Shown here: positions 1 through 9,281 of the stretch, in pieces | How the letters are laid out: the number at the start of each line of letters is the position of its first letter | Numbering within the stretch: position 1 is the first letter of the stretch | NCBI GenBank assembly: GCA_945869845.1 | Contig: CAMBRG010000010.1 | Coordinates: 1-47,823 of the forward strand | Length of the DNA: 47,823 nt | Origin: Opitutus sp. GAS368 | GTDB lineage: Bacteria > Verrucomicrobiota > Verrucomicrobiia > Opitutales > Opitutaceae | Direction: 5' to 3' | Translations under genes and position numbers: made by a program | Notes under the pieces: generated by a model | What the model saw: the letters and a program-made list of their open reading frames with translations, nothing else | Told to the model about the DNA's origin: nothing | Databases searched by the model: none

Positions 1-1862
1 AACCGGACGCTGTGCGTAAGAGTGTCGTAGACCCAACCGTTTTGCGGATCGGGGCGCACCTCTTCGCCATCGACCAGCACGCGCAGGCTCTTTTGATAAA
101 ATGTCGCCGCAGGGCCGATCGGCGCGAGTGCCACGGCGACGGTGTCAGCGATGCGGTCACCCAGCGCAGCCAGAGGGCCGGAGAAATCGGAGTCGATGTT
201 CAGCACGGTGCCGCCGGTTAATTCGGCCGCCCGGCGGTGCGACACGTTGGCCGGTGAGACCACAGCGTGCATCTCCAGTTTTCCGCGCCGGTTGCCCTTC
301 ACAATGAGGAAGGGGCGCAGCACCCAATAATTGATGTAACCGTCGAGTGTCTGCCGTTCCTTGGGGTTGCGCGCGTTGAACTGGTTCAGCAGGTCGGGAA
401 GCTTCCCGTTTTCGATCCACTCGGCTTGGCGGGAGCCGTTCTTTTGCTCCTTCCACAGGGCCATGCGGGTCTCTTCCTCGTCCATGAAAAAGACCACGAT
501 GGTCGTGGCGTCGGGCCGCAGGAAGGCGTGCTGCTTGTTGGCATATCCCGCGACAAAATTATAGATGGACGTGAACGCCGTGCGGTTGCTGTCACCGTTC
601 GTGCCGACCTTCACCAACTCGACGAAGACGCCGTCCGGTGTTTTCGGCGTGATCCACGGCTGGGCCAGCACCGGGAGCGTCACCAGCGTGCCGTTGCTCG
701 CGACCCGCTTCGTCACCGGCTTGGGGCGACCGTTTCGGTCGAGCACCGGGTTGCCCGCCGCGTCGATCTCCGTCGAGCGCACTGCCTTGAAATGGCCTTG
801 GTCAACCGACCCCCGGCTCAGATCTCCGTTCACAAAGTCGGTCGTCAACACCCCGATCCGGTAGTCGAGATCGCGCGCGTCGAAGAGTGCGCGAAAACGG
901 CGGAGATTGGCAGCGATCCGGCTCTGGTGCTCGGCCATCGAGCGCGAATTGTTGATGACGAACACGAGGTCAACTTCCCGGCTGCGGGAGCGATCGACCG
1001 ATACCCGTTTCACGTCGCGGACAGGCTCGATGTTGATGGTGACGGAATTCTCCAAGCCGAGCGCCGGGTTGTTCTCATCGATCGTATAATACTTGAACCG
1101 GTCTTCGCCGATGTAGCCGGGGTTGGGCGAATAGGTGAGCTGACCGCTCGCGCGGTCGAGGCGGGCGACGCCGTTCTGCGGCTTCGCCTTTTCGTCCAGC
1201 ACGTAGGCCACCTTGGGGGCGACGATGACCGCGCGATCCGCCGCGTTCATGAACTCCTCGTGGTTGGGTACCTTTTGCGTGATCGGGGCGTTCGGCCGCG
1301 TGGTCAGCACCACGGGGCGCACGTTGCTCGTGGCGTTTTCACGGCTGGCGCCGACCTCAAACTTTCCCAGCACGACCGCCGGCGGCGGCAGCACCGTGAC
1401 TACCACCGTGTTTTTGAATACCAGGCCGGACGTCTCATTGCGCACACTGTAGGCAAACGAATCCTGGCCCACGTAACCTTCGTCGGAACGATACGCAAAG
1501 TAGCCGAGGCGCGCCGTAGTCGTCTTGAAAACATCCTCATCGTCGCCGCCGGCCAACCCGATCCGCCCATGCGCCGGCTGGGCCGTGATCGTGTAGGTCA
1601 GGTCCGAGCGCGAATCGGCGCTGATTACTTCCGGCGCGACCACCAATTGCCCGGCGGTGCCCACCCCGTCGGTCGCCTCGATTTTCATCGGCGTGGCCGA
1701 GACGATCGCATCTTTGTCGCCCGGCGCGCCGCGGCTCGCAGCCCCAGCATCGGCGGGAACCGCCGGCGGCTCGGCGGCAAAGACTGGTGCCGTTGCCAGC
1801 ATCGCCGCGAGGCCCAGCGTGCGCAGCCATTTACTAGGAATGAGTTTTAGATTTAGGGTCAT
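1..1862 (-). CDS. Secreted Ig-like/vWA-type protein, 3' end outside the window
   Basis: The minus-strand frame is open from an ATG at 1862 to the left edge (620 codons, C-terminus missing). The product starts with a signal peptide (LRTLGLAAMLATAPVFA, cleavage near residue 30). Two cadherin/bacterial-Ig-like repeats follow, recognisable by the G-x-D-x-F-x-Y pattern (GYVGQDSFAYSV and GYIGEDRFKYYT). Next is a von Willebrand A-like domain: VDLVFVINNSRSM at residues 297-309, GVLTTDF after it, and FFMDEEE near 460. This layout suits an exported surface or adhesion protein. The first MIDAS aspartate (D-x-S-x-S) is Asn here, so metal binding may be impaired. It lies 155 bases downstream of menD, probably as its own unit. 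The architecture is clear; the function is unknown. Confidence 0.8.
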   Translation of the reverse strand, partial: MTLNLKLIPSKWLRTLGLAAMLATAPVFAAEPPAVPADAGAASRGAPGDKDAIVSATPMKIEATDGVGTAGQLVVAPEVISADSRSDLTYTITAQPAHGRIGLAGGDDEDVFKTTTARLGYFAYRSDEGYVGQDSFAYSVRNETSGLVFKNTVVVTVLPPPAVVLGKFEVGASRENATSNVRPVVLTTRPNAPITQKVPNHEEFMNAADRAVIVAPKVAYVLDEKAKPQNGVARLDRASGQLTYSPNPGYIGEDRFKYYTIDENNPALGLENSVTINIEPVRDVKRVSVDRSRSREVDLVFVINNSRSMAEHQSRIAANLRRFRALFDARDLDYRIGVLTTDFVNGDLSRGSVDQGHFKAVRSTEIDAAGNPVLDRNGRPKPVTKRVASNGTLVTLPVLAQPWITPKTPDGVFVELVKVGTNGDSNRTAFTSIYNFVAGYANKQHAFLRPDATTIVVFFMDEEETRMALWKEQKNGSRQAEWIENGKLPDLLNQFNARNPKERQTLDGYINYWVLRPFLIVKGNRRGKLEMHAVVSPANVSHRRAAELTGGTVLNIDSDFSGPLAALGDRIADTVAVALAPIGPAATFYQKSLRVLVDGEEVRPDPQNGWVYDTLTHSVR

Positions 1863-2017
1863 GGCGGTGAAGGATTGTCGGACCAAAACGTTCTTCAGTC
1901 ACGCCATCACCAGCCAAGTTCCCGCATAGCGTGACTCGCCGGGCGTGAGGTCGAGCCGAAGGAGTCTCAAGCCATTTCCGGCTCCGCGGGCCAATCGCGC
2001 GCCGGCATCCCCGTCGT

Positions 2018-3757
2018 TCACAACTCGGCCGCCAGCTCTGCAAACAGCTTCTTTCGCGAGGCAGCGTCGGCCTTGCGATCCGTCCGCACTTCCAGCACCC
2101 GCACGCCGTTCAACGGCGGATTTGCGATCAACTCGGCGAACTGCGCCCAATCACTCACCGCGATGTGATCCACGCCGTAGGCCGCGCACAGCTTGGCAAA
2201 ATCCACCGCCTGCGGCGTGGCGAAAAACTCCTCAAACGGCGGTTCAAATTCCGCGATCGGCAAGTGCTCAAAGATCCCGCCGCCCGCGTTGTTGATCAAC
2301 ACCACCGTGAGCGCGCCCTTGAACTTCGGCACGATCAGCCAGCCGTTCGTGTCGTGCAGCAGCGCCAAATCCCCCGTGAGCAACACCGTAGGCGCGCCCG
2401 CCGCGTGGGCCACCCCCAGCGCCGTCGAGAGCGTGCCGTCGATCCCGTTCGCGCCCCGATTGCACATCGGTCGGATAAAGGTGTCGCCCGGCGCCCAAAA
2501 ATATTCGAGATCCCGCACCGGCATCGAGTTTGCGACGCACAGCGTCGTCTCCACCGGTAAATGATTTGAGAGCATCGTCGTCACGCGACCCTCGAAAAAC
2601 CCGTCGATTTGCGTCACGCGGTCGTCCAGCGCCACCCGCACATGGTGCTCGTAGCCCGCCCACATCTGTTCGTAGCCGTTGGTCTCCATCGTCCGGGGCA
2701 ACTCCGCCGCCAGCGCCGCCAGAGATACCGGCAGATGCACGGTGCGACCGTGCAGCGGATCGCGGTTGTCGGTGCGTCGCGTCACCAGCCACATCCGCGC
2801 GCCGCTCGCCTCGAGCCACGCCCGCAGCACTTTGCTGGTCGGCCAGCTTCCCAGACAGATCACGACTTCCGGCTTCAACCGCTCCGCGACCTCGGGGTTG
2901 CGGAGGATCGTGTCGTAGGTGCTCACCAGATGCGGCACTGTGCCGGAAAAATTCCGCAGCGGCGAAAGCCCGTCCGCCAGCACCGGCCAACCGAGCTTTT
3001 GCGCGATCTCTCCGACCACCGCCGCGTGCGCGCCCGGATCACCCGGCTGCGAGGGCCCCGCGATGATCACCCCGTGCACGTCGGGCGAGAACCGCGGAAT
3101 TCCCCCGCTCACGCTCGTAGAAACCGGCGAACCCAAATTCTGAAAAAACGCCTGCCAATCAGTTCCGGCCACCGCCGCTGCGGTCGCCCCGCCGTCGTCG
3201 GTCGGCGCCAACGGATCACGGAACGGCGCGTTCAAATGCACCGGTCCTGCCACGGGCTGCATCGCCCGCTCGACCGCGTGGGAGAGCGTCTGGCGCAAAT
3301 ACCGCAGGCGCGCTTCGTTCGCCTCCGGCAACGCCAACTCGTGGAAGAAGCTCACGAAATCCCCGAACATTTTCAGCTGGTCGATGGTCTGGCCGGACGC
3401 GCACCCGCGCATCTCCGGCGGACGATCCGCCGTGATCACAATCAACGACACCGCCGACTCCCGCGCCTCGATGATTGCGGGCAGATAATTCGCTCCGGCC
3501 GTCCCGCTGGTGCAGAGCAACACCACGGGCTCACCGCGCTGCTTTGCCATCCCGAGCGCGAAAAAAGCCGCCGAGCGCTCGTCCAGCACCGGAATGCACT
3601 CGATCTCCGTATGGCGCGTTAACGCGACCGTGAGCGGCGTGGAGCGCGAGCCCGGCGAGATGACGGCGCGCCGCACGCCGCAGCGCGCCAGCGTCTCGGC
3701 TGTGACGCTACCCCAGAGGGTGTTTACCGAACGGAAATCGAGATCGGGCAGGTTCAT
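2018..3757 (-). CDS. menD: MenD, SEPHCHC synthase (menaquinone biosynthesis)
   Basis: This is 2-succinyl-5-enolpyruvyl-6-hydroxy-3-cyclohexene-1-carboxylate synthase, 579 residues, the usual family length. It is the ThDP-dependent enzyme that joins isochorismate and 2-oxoglutarate in menaquinone synthesis. The N-terminal pyrimidine-binding domain shows VISPGSRSTPLTVAL and the DERSAAFFALGMAK segment with the conserved Glu. The C-terminal ThDP-binding domain shows NRGANGIDGTLSTALG and the GDLALLHDTNGW Mg/ThDP motif. The ATG start overlaps the menF stop in an ATGA four-base overlap, so the two are translationally coupled and make consecutive steps. The other men genes are not in this window. Confidence 0.96.
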   Translation of the reverse strand: MNLPDLDFRSVNTLWGSVTAETLARCGVRRAVISPGSRSTPLTVALTRHTEIECIPVLDERSAAFFALGMAKQRGEPVVLLCTSGTAGANYLPAIIEARESAVSLIVITADRPPEMRGCASGQTIDQLKMFGDFVSFFHELALPEANEARLRYLRQTLSHAVERAMQPVAGPVHLNAPFRDPLAPTDDGGATAAAVAGTDWQAFFQNLGSPVSTSVSGGIPRFSPDVHGVIIAGPSQPGDPGAHAAVVGEIAQKLGWPVLADGLSPLRNFSGTVPHLVSTYDTILRNPEVAERLKPEVVICLGSWPTSKVLRAWLEASGARMWLVTRRTDNRDPLHGRTVHLPVSLAALAAELPRTMETNGYEQMWAGYEHHVRVALDDRVTQIDGFFEGRVTTMLSNHLPVETTLCVANSMPVRDLEYFWAPGDTFIRPMCNRGANGIDGTLSTALGVAHAAGAPTVLLTGDLALLHDTNGWLIVPKFKGALTVVLINNAGGGIFEHLPIAEFEPPFEEFFATPQAVDFAKLCAAYGVDHIAVSDWAQFAELIANPPLNGVRVLEVRTDRKADAASRKKLFAELAAEL

Positions 3758-5172
3758 GAGTTTCGAAGCGCTTCGAGCATAGCCTTAAACTTGAGTTCAG
3801 TTTCCGCAAATTCCTTCTCCGGGGTCGAGCCCGCCACAATCCCCGCCCCCGCATAGACGCGGGCCATCCCCCCGTCGACCAGCGCCGATCGCAGGCCGAC
3901 GAAAAACTCGCCGCCGCCCCGCGCGTTCGACCAACCGATCGCACCCGCATAAAGCCCGCGTGGAAAATTTTCCAGACCGCGGATTGCCGCCACCGCCGCC
4001 GCCAACGGCGCTCCACCCACCGCCGGCGTCGGGTGCAGGGCCGCCAGCACCGCGAGCAGTCGCACATTTTCGGGCAACGCCGCTCGAATCGGGGTGTGCA
4101 AATGCTGCACGTTGGCCAGCCGCCGCAGTCCCGGTTCCGCCGCATACTCCGGCGCCAGCCCGAGGTGCTCCAGCCGGGCTGTGATCGCGGCGAGCACATG
4201 CTGATGTTCCCGGCGGTCCTTCTCGCTGCGCAAAAGTGTCCCCGCCAACGCCGCATCCTCGCTCGCGCCCGCTCCCCGGCGAATGGATCCGGCCAGTGCC
4301 TCCGTCTCGAGCACCCCCTTGCTCACCCGCACCAACCGCTCGGGACTCGCACCGATAAAGCTCTGCCCTCTCCCGTTCGCCAAAGAAAACGCATAACAGT
4401 CCGGAAATCGTTGGCGCAGCCCGTTGAGCACTCGCAGCGGATGCAAGGGCTGGTCCGACGCAAACTCCTGCGCCCGGGCCAAAACAATTTTCGTGAACTC
4501 GCCCGCGTCGATCCTCGCCACCGCCTTCGCCACGACCGCGCGGTAATCACCCGCTTCCCGTACCTGAAAGATGGCTTCAGCCGACGGCTCTGTTAAGGGA
4601 GTCTCCCGATAGCGAAACCCGCCAAACTTCCGGTGCGCCCGCCAGACCCGCTCGGCCAATGCGTTGAGATCCGCATCGGGCGGCACCAGGAAATTTGCCA
4701 CCGCCGTCGTCACCGCGCCCGCCCGCGCCACCTGCCAACGCGGCACAAACACCCGCGCCGCGGCAAACGGCTCGCCCGCCTCCACCTCGTCAGCAAACGC
4801 GAAGCCCGTGAAAAAATGCGGTCCGCCAAACGGTGCGCTCACGTCGCCCACGGCGATCGTGTCTTGCAGCATCCCGTCGATCCACCGCTGCACGGCCTCA
4901 AAACGGCCCGGACCCGTGCTTTCAAACGCCGCCGCCGTCTCCGCCCCGGCGATCGCGCTTCCGATATCGGGCCGCTCCGCATAAAAGTGCGGCTCGCCCG
5001 GCTCGAAGATCGATTCCAAGACCGCCAACGGATCGAGCGCGTCCACCGCGATCGATATACTCACCAGCTTCGCCCGTCCCGCCCGCGCCGCCGCCGACCG
5101 GCACTGTTCCAGAAACGCACGGAGCGCCTCGGGGTTGGCGTTGGCGGCGGGGTTGATCGGCAGAATCGTCAT
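3754..5172 (-). CDS. menF: Isochorismate synthase MenF
   Basis: A 472-residue chorismate-binding enzyme that converts chorismate to isochorismate, the entry step of menaquinone synthesis. Family signatures are in the C-terminal half: FTKIVLARAQEF, FIGASPERLVRV, ETEALAGSIRRG, the SEKDRREHQHVL helix, LHPTPAVGG and the closing YAGAGIVAGSTPEKE segment. The catalytic Lys in FTKIV and the Glu in the SEKDR and PEKE motifs are present. It lies 34 bases downstream of metG and overlaps menD by four bases. Anthranilate and salicylate synthases share the fold, but coupling to menD makes MenF by far the best call. Confidence 0.94.
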   Translation of the reverse strand: MTILPINPAANANPEALRAFLEQCRSAAARAGRAKLVSISIAVDALDPLAVLESIFEPGEPHFYAERPDIGSAIAGAETAAAFESTGPGRFEAVQRWIDGMLQDTIAVGDVSAPFGGPHFFTGFAFADEVEAGEPFAAARVFVPRWQVARAGAVTTAVANFLVPPDADLNALAERVWRAHRKFGGFRYRETPLTEPSAEAIFQVREAGDYRAVVAKAVARIDAGEFTKIVLARAQEFASDQPLHPLRVLNGLRQRFPDCYAFSLANGRGQSFIGASPERLVRVSKGVLETEALAGSIRRGAGASEDAALAGTLLRSEKDRREHQHVLAAITARLEHLGLAPEYAAEPGLRRLANVQHLHTPIRAALPENVRLLAVLAALHPTPAVGGAPLAAAVAAIRGLENFPRGLYAGAIGWSNARGGGEFFVGLRSALVDGGMARVYAGAGIVAGSTPEKEFAETELKFKAMLEALRNS

Positions 5173-5206
5173 ACCCCGAAACTCTCCCGCTGCCGTGCTA
5201 TTCGCT

Positions 5207-6742
5207 TCATTTTTTCACAGCCGGCTTCTCCGGCCGGGGAAACAGGACGAGCGCCTCCGCGACTTTCAGCCCGGTCAAACGGCCGTCCCACGCCAACTCA
5301 TTTTGCCACACCGCGCCGGGCGCATAGCCCAGCACCGCGTTGATCTTCCCGACCGTGCCGGGCATCACCGCCGTGAGCAGCGCCGTGCCGAGTCGCAACG
5401 CCTCGGACATGGTCGCGACCGACGTGCGCAGGAGCGCCTGATCGTGCGCCTCAGCCGACTTGCCGAGTTTCCACGGCGCGCGTTTTTCGATGTAGGCGTT
5501 CGTCGCCGTGATGAAGAACATCGTCTTCTCCAGGGCCGTGTGAAACTGGAAGCCTTCGCACAGCGGGATCACCTCGGCGCGCGTCGTCTCCCAAAGTGCG
5601 CGCAATTCCTTTTCCGCGTCTTCCGCGACCTCGGCCGCCGGGATTACCCCGCCCGCAAACCGATTGGCCATGTTCAGCGTGCGGTTCACCAGATTGCCAA
5701 AATTATTCGCGAGCTCGCTGTTGTAGCGCACGAGGAATTGCTCGCGCGTGAAGTCGCTGTCCTGCCCCACGTTCATCTCGCGGATGAGGAAATACCGAAA
5801 TGCATCGACTCCAAACTCGGTCACCAAATCGAGCGGGTTGAGCGCATTGCCCGTGCTCTTCGACATTTTGGAACCGCTCTGCATCCACCAGCCATGCGCG
5901 ATGATCCCGCCCGGGAGCGGCAGCCCCGCCGCGTGCAGCATGATCGGCCAATACACGGAGTGCGGCGGCAACAGGATGTCCTTCCCGATCACATGATACG
6001 TCGCCGGCCAAAGCCCCGGTTTGTCCGCCACGGCCGAGTAATAGTTCAGCAATGCGTCGAACCACACATAGGTCACATAGCCATCGTCAAACGGCAGCGT
6101 GATACCCCATTCCAACCGCTCGCGCGGCCGTGAAATGCACAGGTCGTTCAGCGGCTCCTTCAGGAATTCCAGCACTTGTTTCTGCCGGTAACGCGGGAAA
6201 ATGAAATCCTCGTGCGTGGTCAAAAACTCCACCAGCCACGCCTGATACTGCTGCAGCTTGAAGAAGTAGTTCGACTCCGTGATTTCGGTTACCTCGCCAA
6301 AAATCTCCGGCCACGAACCGTCGGGCAGACGGTCCTTCTCCTGCAAAAACTGCTCCTGCCGCGTCGAATAAAACCCCTGATACTCGGCTTTGTAGATTTC
6401 GCCTTTGTCGAAAAGCTGCTGGAGCACCGCGCGCACGACGCGTTTGTGCCGCTCGTCGGTCGTGCGGATGAAGTCGTCGTTGGAGATATTGAGCTTCGGC
6501 AGCAGCGCCCGGAACTCCTCGCTCACTTCGTCGGCAAACTGCTGCGGCGGAATCCCTTTCTTCTTCGCGCTCTGCTGCACTTTTTGCCCGTGCTCGTCTA
6601 CGCCGGTCAAAAAGTGGACTTGGTCGCCCATCATCCGCCGAAAACGCGCTATAACGTCCGTCAGCACTTTTTCATAGGCGTGGCCCAAGTGCGGCGAACC
6701 GTTCACGTAATCGATCGCGGTGGTGATATAAAACGACTTCAT
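5207..6742 (-). CDS. metG: Methionyl-tRNA synthetase, short form
   Basis: A class I aminoacyl-tRNA synthetase of 511 residues charging tRNA-Met. The start is the ATG at 6742, opening MKSFYITTAIDYVNGSPHLG; a longer frame reaching 6847 adds an unrelated 35-residue tail. HIGH is HLGH at residues 18-21 and KMSKS is at 291-295. The connective-peptide knuckle after GFYSTRQEQFL has no Cys pairs, so this is the zinc-free type. The protein ends after the anticodon-binding helices (EKRAPWKLGK, then about 80 residues) and lacks the C-terminal Trbp111-like tRNA-binding domain. It heads the metG-menF-menD run and is divergent from the quinoprotein gene. Confidence 0.96.
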   Translation of the reverse strand: MKSFYITTAIDYVNGSPHLGHAYEKVLTDVIARFRRMMGDQVHFLTGVDEHGQKVQQSAKKKGIPPQQFADEVSEEFRALLPKLNISNDDFIRTTDERHKRVVRAVLQQLFDKGEIYKAEYQGFYSTRQEQFLQEKDRLPDGSWPEIFGEVTEITESNYFFKLQQYQAWLVEFLTTHEDFIFPRYRQKQVLEFLKEPLNDLCISRPRERLEWGITLPFDDGYVTYVWFDALLNYYSAVADKPGLWPATYHVIGKDILLPPHSVYWPIMLHAAGLPLPGGIIAHGWWMQSGSKMSKSTGNALNPLDLVTEFGVDAFRYFLIREMNVGQDSDFTREQFLVRYNSELANNFGNLVNRTLNMANRFAGGVIPAAEVAEDAEKELRALWETTRAEVIPLCEGFQFHTALEKTMFFITATNAYIEKRAPWKLGKSAEAHDQALLRTSVATMSEALRLGTALLTAVMPGTVGKINAVLGYAPGAVWQNELAWDGRLTGLKVAEALVLFPRPEKPAVKK

Positions 6743-6845
6743 GCTAGTAGCCGGACAACCAAACGCAGGCTTCGCCCGTTGTCGAAAGTTTTGACGCTCC
6801 CCTTGCGCCGACTCAGCTTTGGCCGATTCCGGCTCGCCGCCCCGC

Positions 6846-7049
6846 ATGACTTCTTTCGTCCGCCTCCTTGGTTACTCCGCCCTGCTGCTCGCGTTGTTCT
6901 TGGCGACCGCACTCGCCGCGCAGACGTGGCTTCAAAACCAGACGGATCGCCTGCGCGCGGAAGCCATCGAGACCAAGCGCGCTCAGTTCAACAAAACCCT
7001 CGCCCCGCGCGCCACCGGCATCAACCCCAGCCCTAGCGGCGCCGTCGCC
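6846..7049 (+). other. Apparent N-terminal remnant of a membrane protein, in frame with the quinoprotein
   Basis: From the ATG at 6846 the frame reads MTSFVRLLGYSALLLALFLA, one clear transmembrane segment. A charged helix follows (LRAEAIETKRAQFNKTLA), and then the frame runs without a stop into the quinoprotein's own signal peptide at 7050. A membrane anchor directly followed by a second, complete signal peptide is not a natural architecture. The segment resembles the first transmembrane helix and start of the periplasmic domain of a sensor kinase or chemoreceptor. I read it as the stump of a deleted gene, or as a mis-extended start for the quinoprotein. Confidence 0.5.
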
Positions 7050-9212
7050 ATGCGCTTTCTTCTGCTGGCCCTCGTTGCCCTGCCGCCGCTTGCCGGTGCC
7101 GCACCCACCGCGTCCCTCGATGATCCGGTCGCCCGCGCAGCGCTTCCCGAATTCCGGTTCATCCCCGCCGCCGACCCGGCCTCGCTCGCTCCTGCCGCGC
7201 CCGACCACGCCGACTCGAAAATGTGGCCCCGCTCGCAGGGTGACAACGCCTCCCGCCGCTACTCCGCGCTCACCCAGATCACCCGCGAGAACATCAAAGA
7301 CCTTGCTCCCGCTTGGACGTTTCGCGCCGGCGACGGCGCATCCAACATCCAATGCACGCCCATCATCGTCGACGGCGTGCTCTATGCCCCGACTCCCGGC
7401 CGTGCCCTCGTCGCGCTCGACGCCGCCACGGGCCGTGAACTCTGGCGCCGCCCCCTAGCGGACAATCCAACTTCCAAACGACTCCAAGACGACCCCGCCC
7501 GCCGCGGCCTCGTTTACTGGCCCGGCGACGCCGAAAACTCTGCGCGCCTGCTCGTCGGCGCCGGAGATTTCATCTACGCCCTGGATCCAAAAACCGGCGA
7601 ACCCCTCGCCTCGTTCGGGGCGGCCGGACGCACGTTGCTTCCTACCGGGACCACGGCTGCGGGTGCGGTCTTCCGCCACGTCTTCGTGACGACGGGTCTC
7701 TTCGGCGATGCCTTCGGCTACGACGTGCGCACCGGCCAACAACTCTGGCGATTTCGCTCCATTGCGCGCGATACCGACTTCGGCGCCGAGACTTGGGTCG
7801 AACCCCGCGCCGGCGCCAACGGCTGGAGCGGTCTTTCCATTGACGATGCCCGAGGGCTCGCGTTCGTCGCCTTTGGCGCCCCGCGCCCCGACATGGTCGG
7901 CGTCGACCGCCTCGGCGACAATCTCTTCAGCAACTGCGTCGTCGCGCTCGATGTGCTCACCGGCGAACGCCGCTGGCACTTCCAAGACGTGCGCCACGAC
8001 ATTTGGGATCTCGACGTCTGCGCCCCGCCCAACCTCCTCACCATCACGCGCGACGGCCGCCGGGTCGATGTCGTGACCAGCCTCTCCAAAGCCGGCCACC
8101 TCTTCGTCCTCGACCGCGTCACCGGCCAACCCGTGTTCCCCGTCCGCCTTCGCCGCGCCCCCGTCTCCACGCTCCCCGGCGAACGCACCGCCGACTATCA
8201 ACCCGATCCCGAACTGCCCGAGCCCATCTCGCGCATGGGCTTTGATCCGGCCGACATCACCGAGCGAAATCCCGAAGCGCGCGCCTTTGTCGAGGCCCAG
8301 GTCGCCCGCTCGACCTACGGTTTTTTTCAGCCGTTCACCGAGGGAAAACCGAATCTCTTCACCGGCTCCCGTGGCGGGGCCGAGTGGTCCGGCGCCGCCG
8401 TTGATGTGCCGACCGGCCGGCTCTACGTGACCTCCAATCGGGTCGTTTCCAAAATCACCGTCATCGCCAACGACGAGCGCGAACGAGACCCGAAGTTTCC
8501 TCCCTCCGCCGGCGAGACCCTTTACGCCGAGCGCTGCGCCTCGTGCCACGCGCCCGCCCGTCAGGGCCTCGGCATGGTCCCACCTCTCCTCGGCCTGAAG
8601 GCGCGCATGACCGGCGCCGCCGTCGAGGAGATCATCGTCCAAGGCCGCGGTGTCATGCCGCCCAATCTCGTGCCCGACGCCGCCCAACGCCGCGACCTCG
8701 TCGATTTTCTCCTGCGCCGCAACCAACCGCCCTCGCGCTCCGGTAGCGGTGGCACCGGCGCCACGGACAACCCGCGCTATTTCTTCAACGGTTTCGGTTT
8801 CCTCAACGACCACGAGGGCTACCCCGGGATCAAGCCGCCCTGGGGTTTGCTCAACTGCTACGATCTCAACACCGGTAAAATTCTCTGGCGCGCCCCGCTC
8901 GGTGAACACCCCGAACTCGCGAAAGCCGGCGTACCCAAGACCGGCGCGCACAACCTCGGCGGCGCGAGCGTGACCGCCGGCGGCCTCGTCTTCGTCGCCG
9001 GCACCGCCGATGAAAAATTCCGCGCCTTCGACGCCGACACCGGGGCCGAACTTTGGTCCGCGAAACTCCCTTTCGCCGGCACCGCCGCACCCGCGATCTA
9101 CGAGGTCGGGAACCGGCAGTTCGTGGTCATCACCGCCACCGGCGGCGGCCGCGTCGGCGGCGCCAGCGGTCCCGGCGACGCCTACGTAGCGTTCGCGCTC
9201 CCCTCGAAGTAG
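7050..9212 (+). CDS. Periplasmic PQQ quinoprotein dehydrogenase with inserted cytochrome c domain
   Basis: About 720 residues from the ATG at 7050, which opens a good signal peptide (MRFLLLALVALPPLAGAAPT). The body is a PQQ-type beta-propeller with repeated W-motif blades: LVALDAATGRELWRRP, FGYDVRTGQQLWRF, VVALDVLTGERRWHF, YDLNTGKILWRAP and FRAFDADTGAELWSAK. A c-type cytochrome is inserted before the last blades (SAGETLYAERCASCH, heme Cys at 8535 and 8544, axial Met probably in GRGVMPPN). The protein therefore oxidises a sugar or alcohol in the periplasm and passes electrons to its own heme. It resembles quinoprotein glucose dehydrogenases; the substrate is not evident. No PQQ biosynthesis genes are nearby. 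The frame can be extended upstream to 6846 or 6819, but the signal peptide favours 7050. The stop codon TAG lies in a repeat. Confidence 0.85.
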   Translation: MRFLLLALVALPPLAGAAPTASLDDPVARAALPEFRFIPAADPASLAPAAPDHADSKMWPRSQGDNASRRYSALTQITRENIKDLAPAWTFRAGDGASNIQCTPIIVDGVLYAPTPGRALVALDAATGRELWRRPLADNPTSKRLQDDPARRGLVYWPGDAENSARLLVGAGDFIYALDPKTGEPLASFGAAGRTLLPTGTTAAGAVFRHVFVTTGLFGDAFGYDVRTGQQLWRFRSIARDTDFGAETWVEPRAGANGWSGLSIDDARGLAFVAFGAPRPDMVGVDRLGDNLFSNCVVALDVLTGERRWHFQDVRHDIWDLDVCAPPNLLTITRDGRRVDVVTSLSKAGHLFVLDRVTGQPVFPVRLRRAPVSTLPGERTADYQPDPELPEPISRMGFDPADITERNPEARAFVEAQVARSTYGFFQPFTEGKPNLFTGSRGGAEWSGAAVDVPTGRLYVTSNRVVSKITVIANDERERDPKFPPSAGETLYAERCASCHAPARQGLGMVPPLLGLKARMTGAAVEEIIVQGRGVMPPNLVPDAAQRRDLVDFLLRRNQPPSRSGSGGTGATDNPRYFFNGFGFLNDHEGYPGIKPPWGLLNCYDLNTGKILWRAPLGEHPELAKAGVPKTGAHNLGGASVTAGGLVFVAGTADEKFRAFDADTGAELWSAKLPFAGTAAPAIYEVGNRQFVVITATGGGRVGGASGPGDAYVAFALPSK

Positions 9213-9281
9213 GGCGGGGTCTCCGACCCGCCCTCCCAGCCGCCGCCCAAGCCACGGGCGGGGTCTAAGACCTCGCCCTAC
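9209..9281. repeat. Inverted pair of GTAGGGCGGGG palindromic units between convergent genes
   Basis: The left unit at 9209-9233 reads GTAGGGCGGGGTCTCCGACC and on to CCGCCC; it is itself a hairpin (GGGCGGG/CCCGCCC). The right unit at 9256-9281 is nearly its reverse complement (GTAGGGCGAGGTCTTAGACC on the minus strand). About 22 bases separate them, so the whole can also fold as one long cruciform. The TAG in the left unit is the quinoprotein stop codon and the TAG in the right unit is the rdgB stop codon. It is probably a mobile or REP-like intergenic element that may act as a bidirectional terminator or mRNA stabiliser. Confidence 0.75.

Noticed and set aside
267-1850. Long plus-strand open frame of 527 codons
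   Set aside because: It is antisense to the Ig-like/vWA gene; the product is His/Arg-rich with no motif, as expected from the complement of GC-rich coding DNA.
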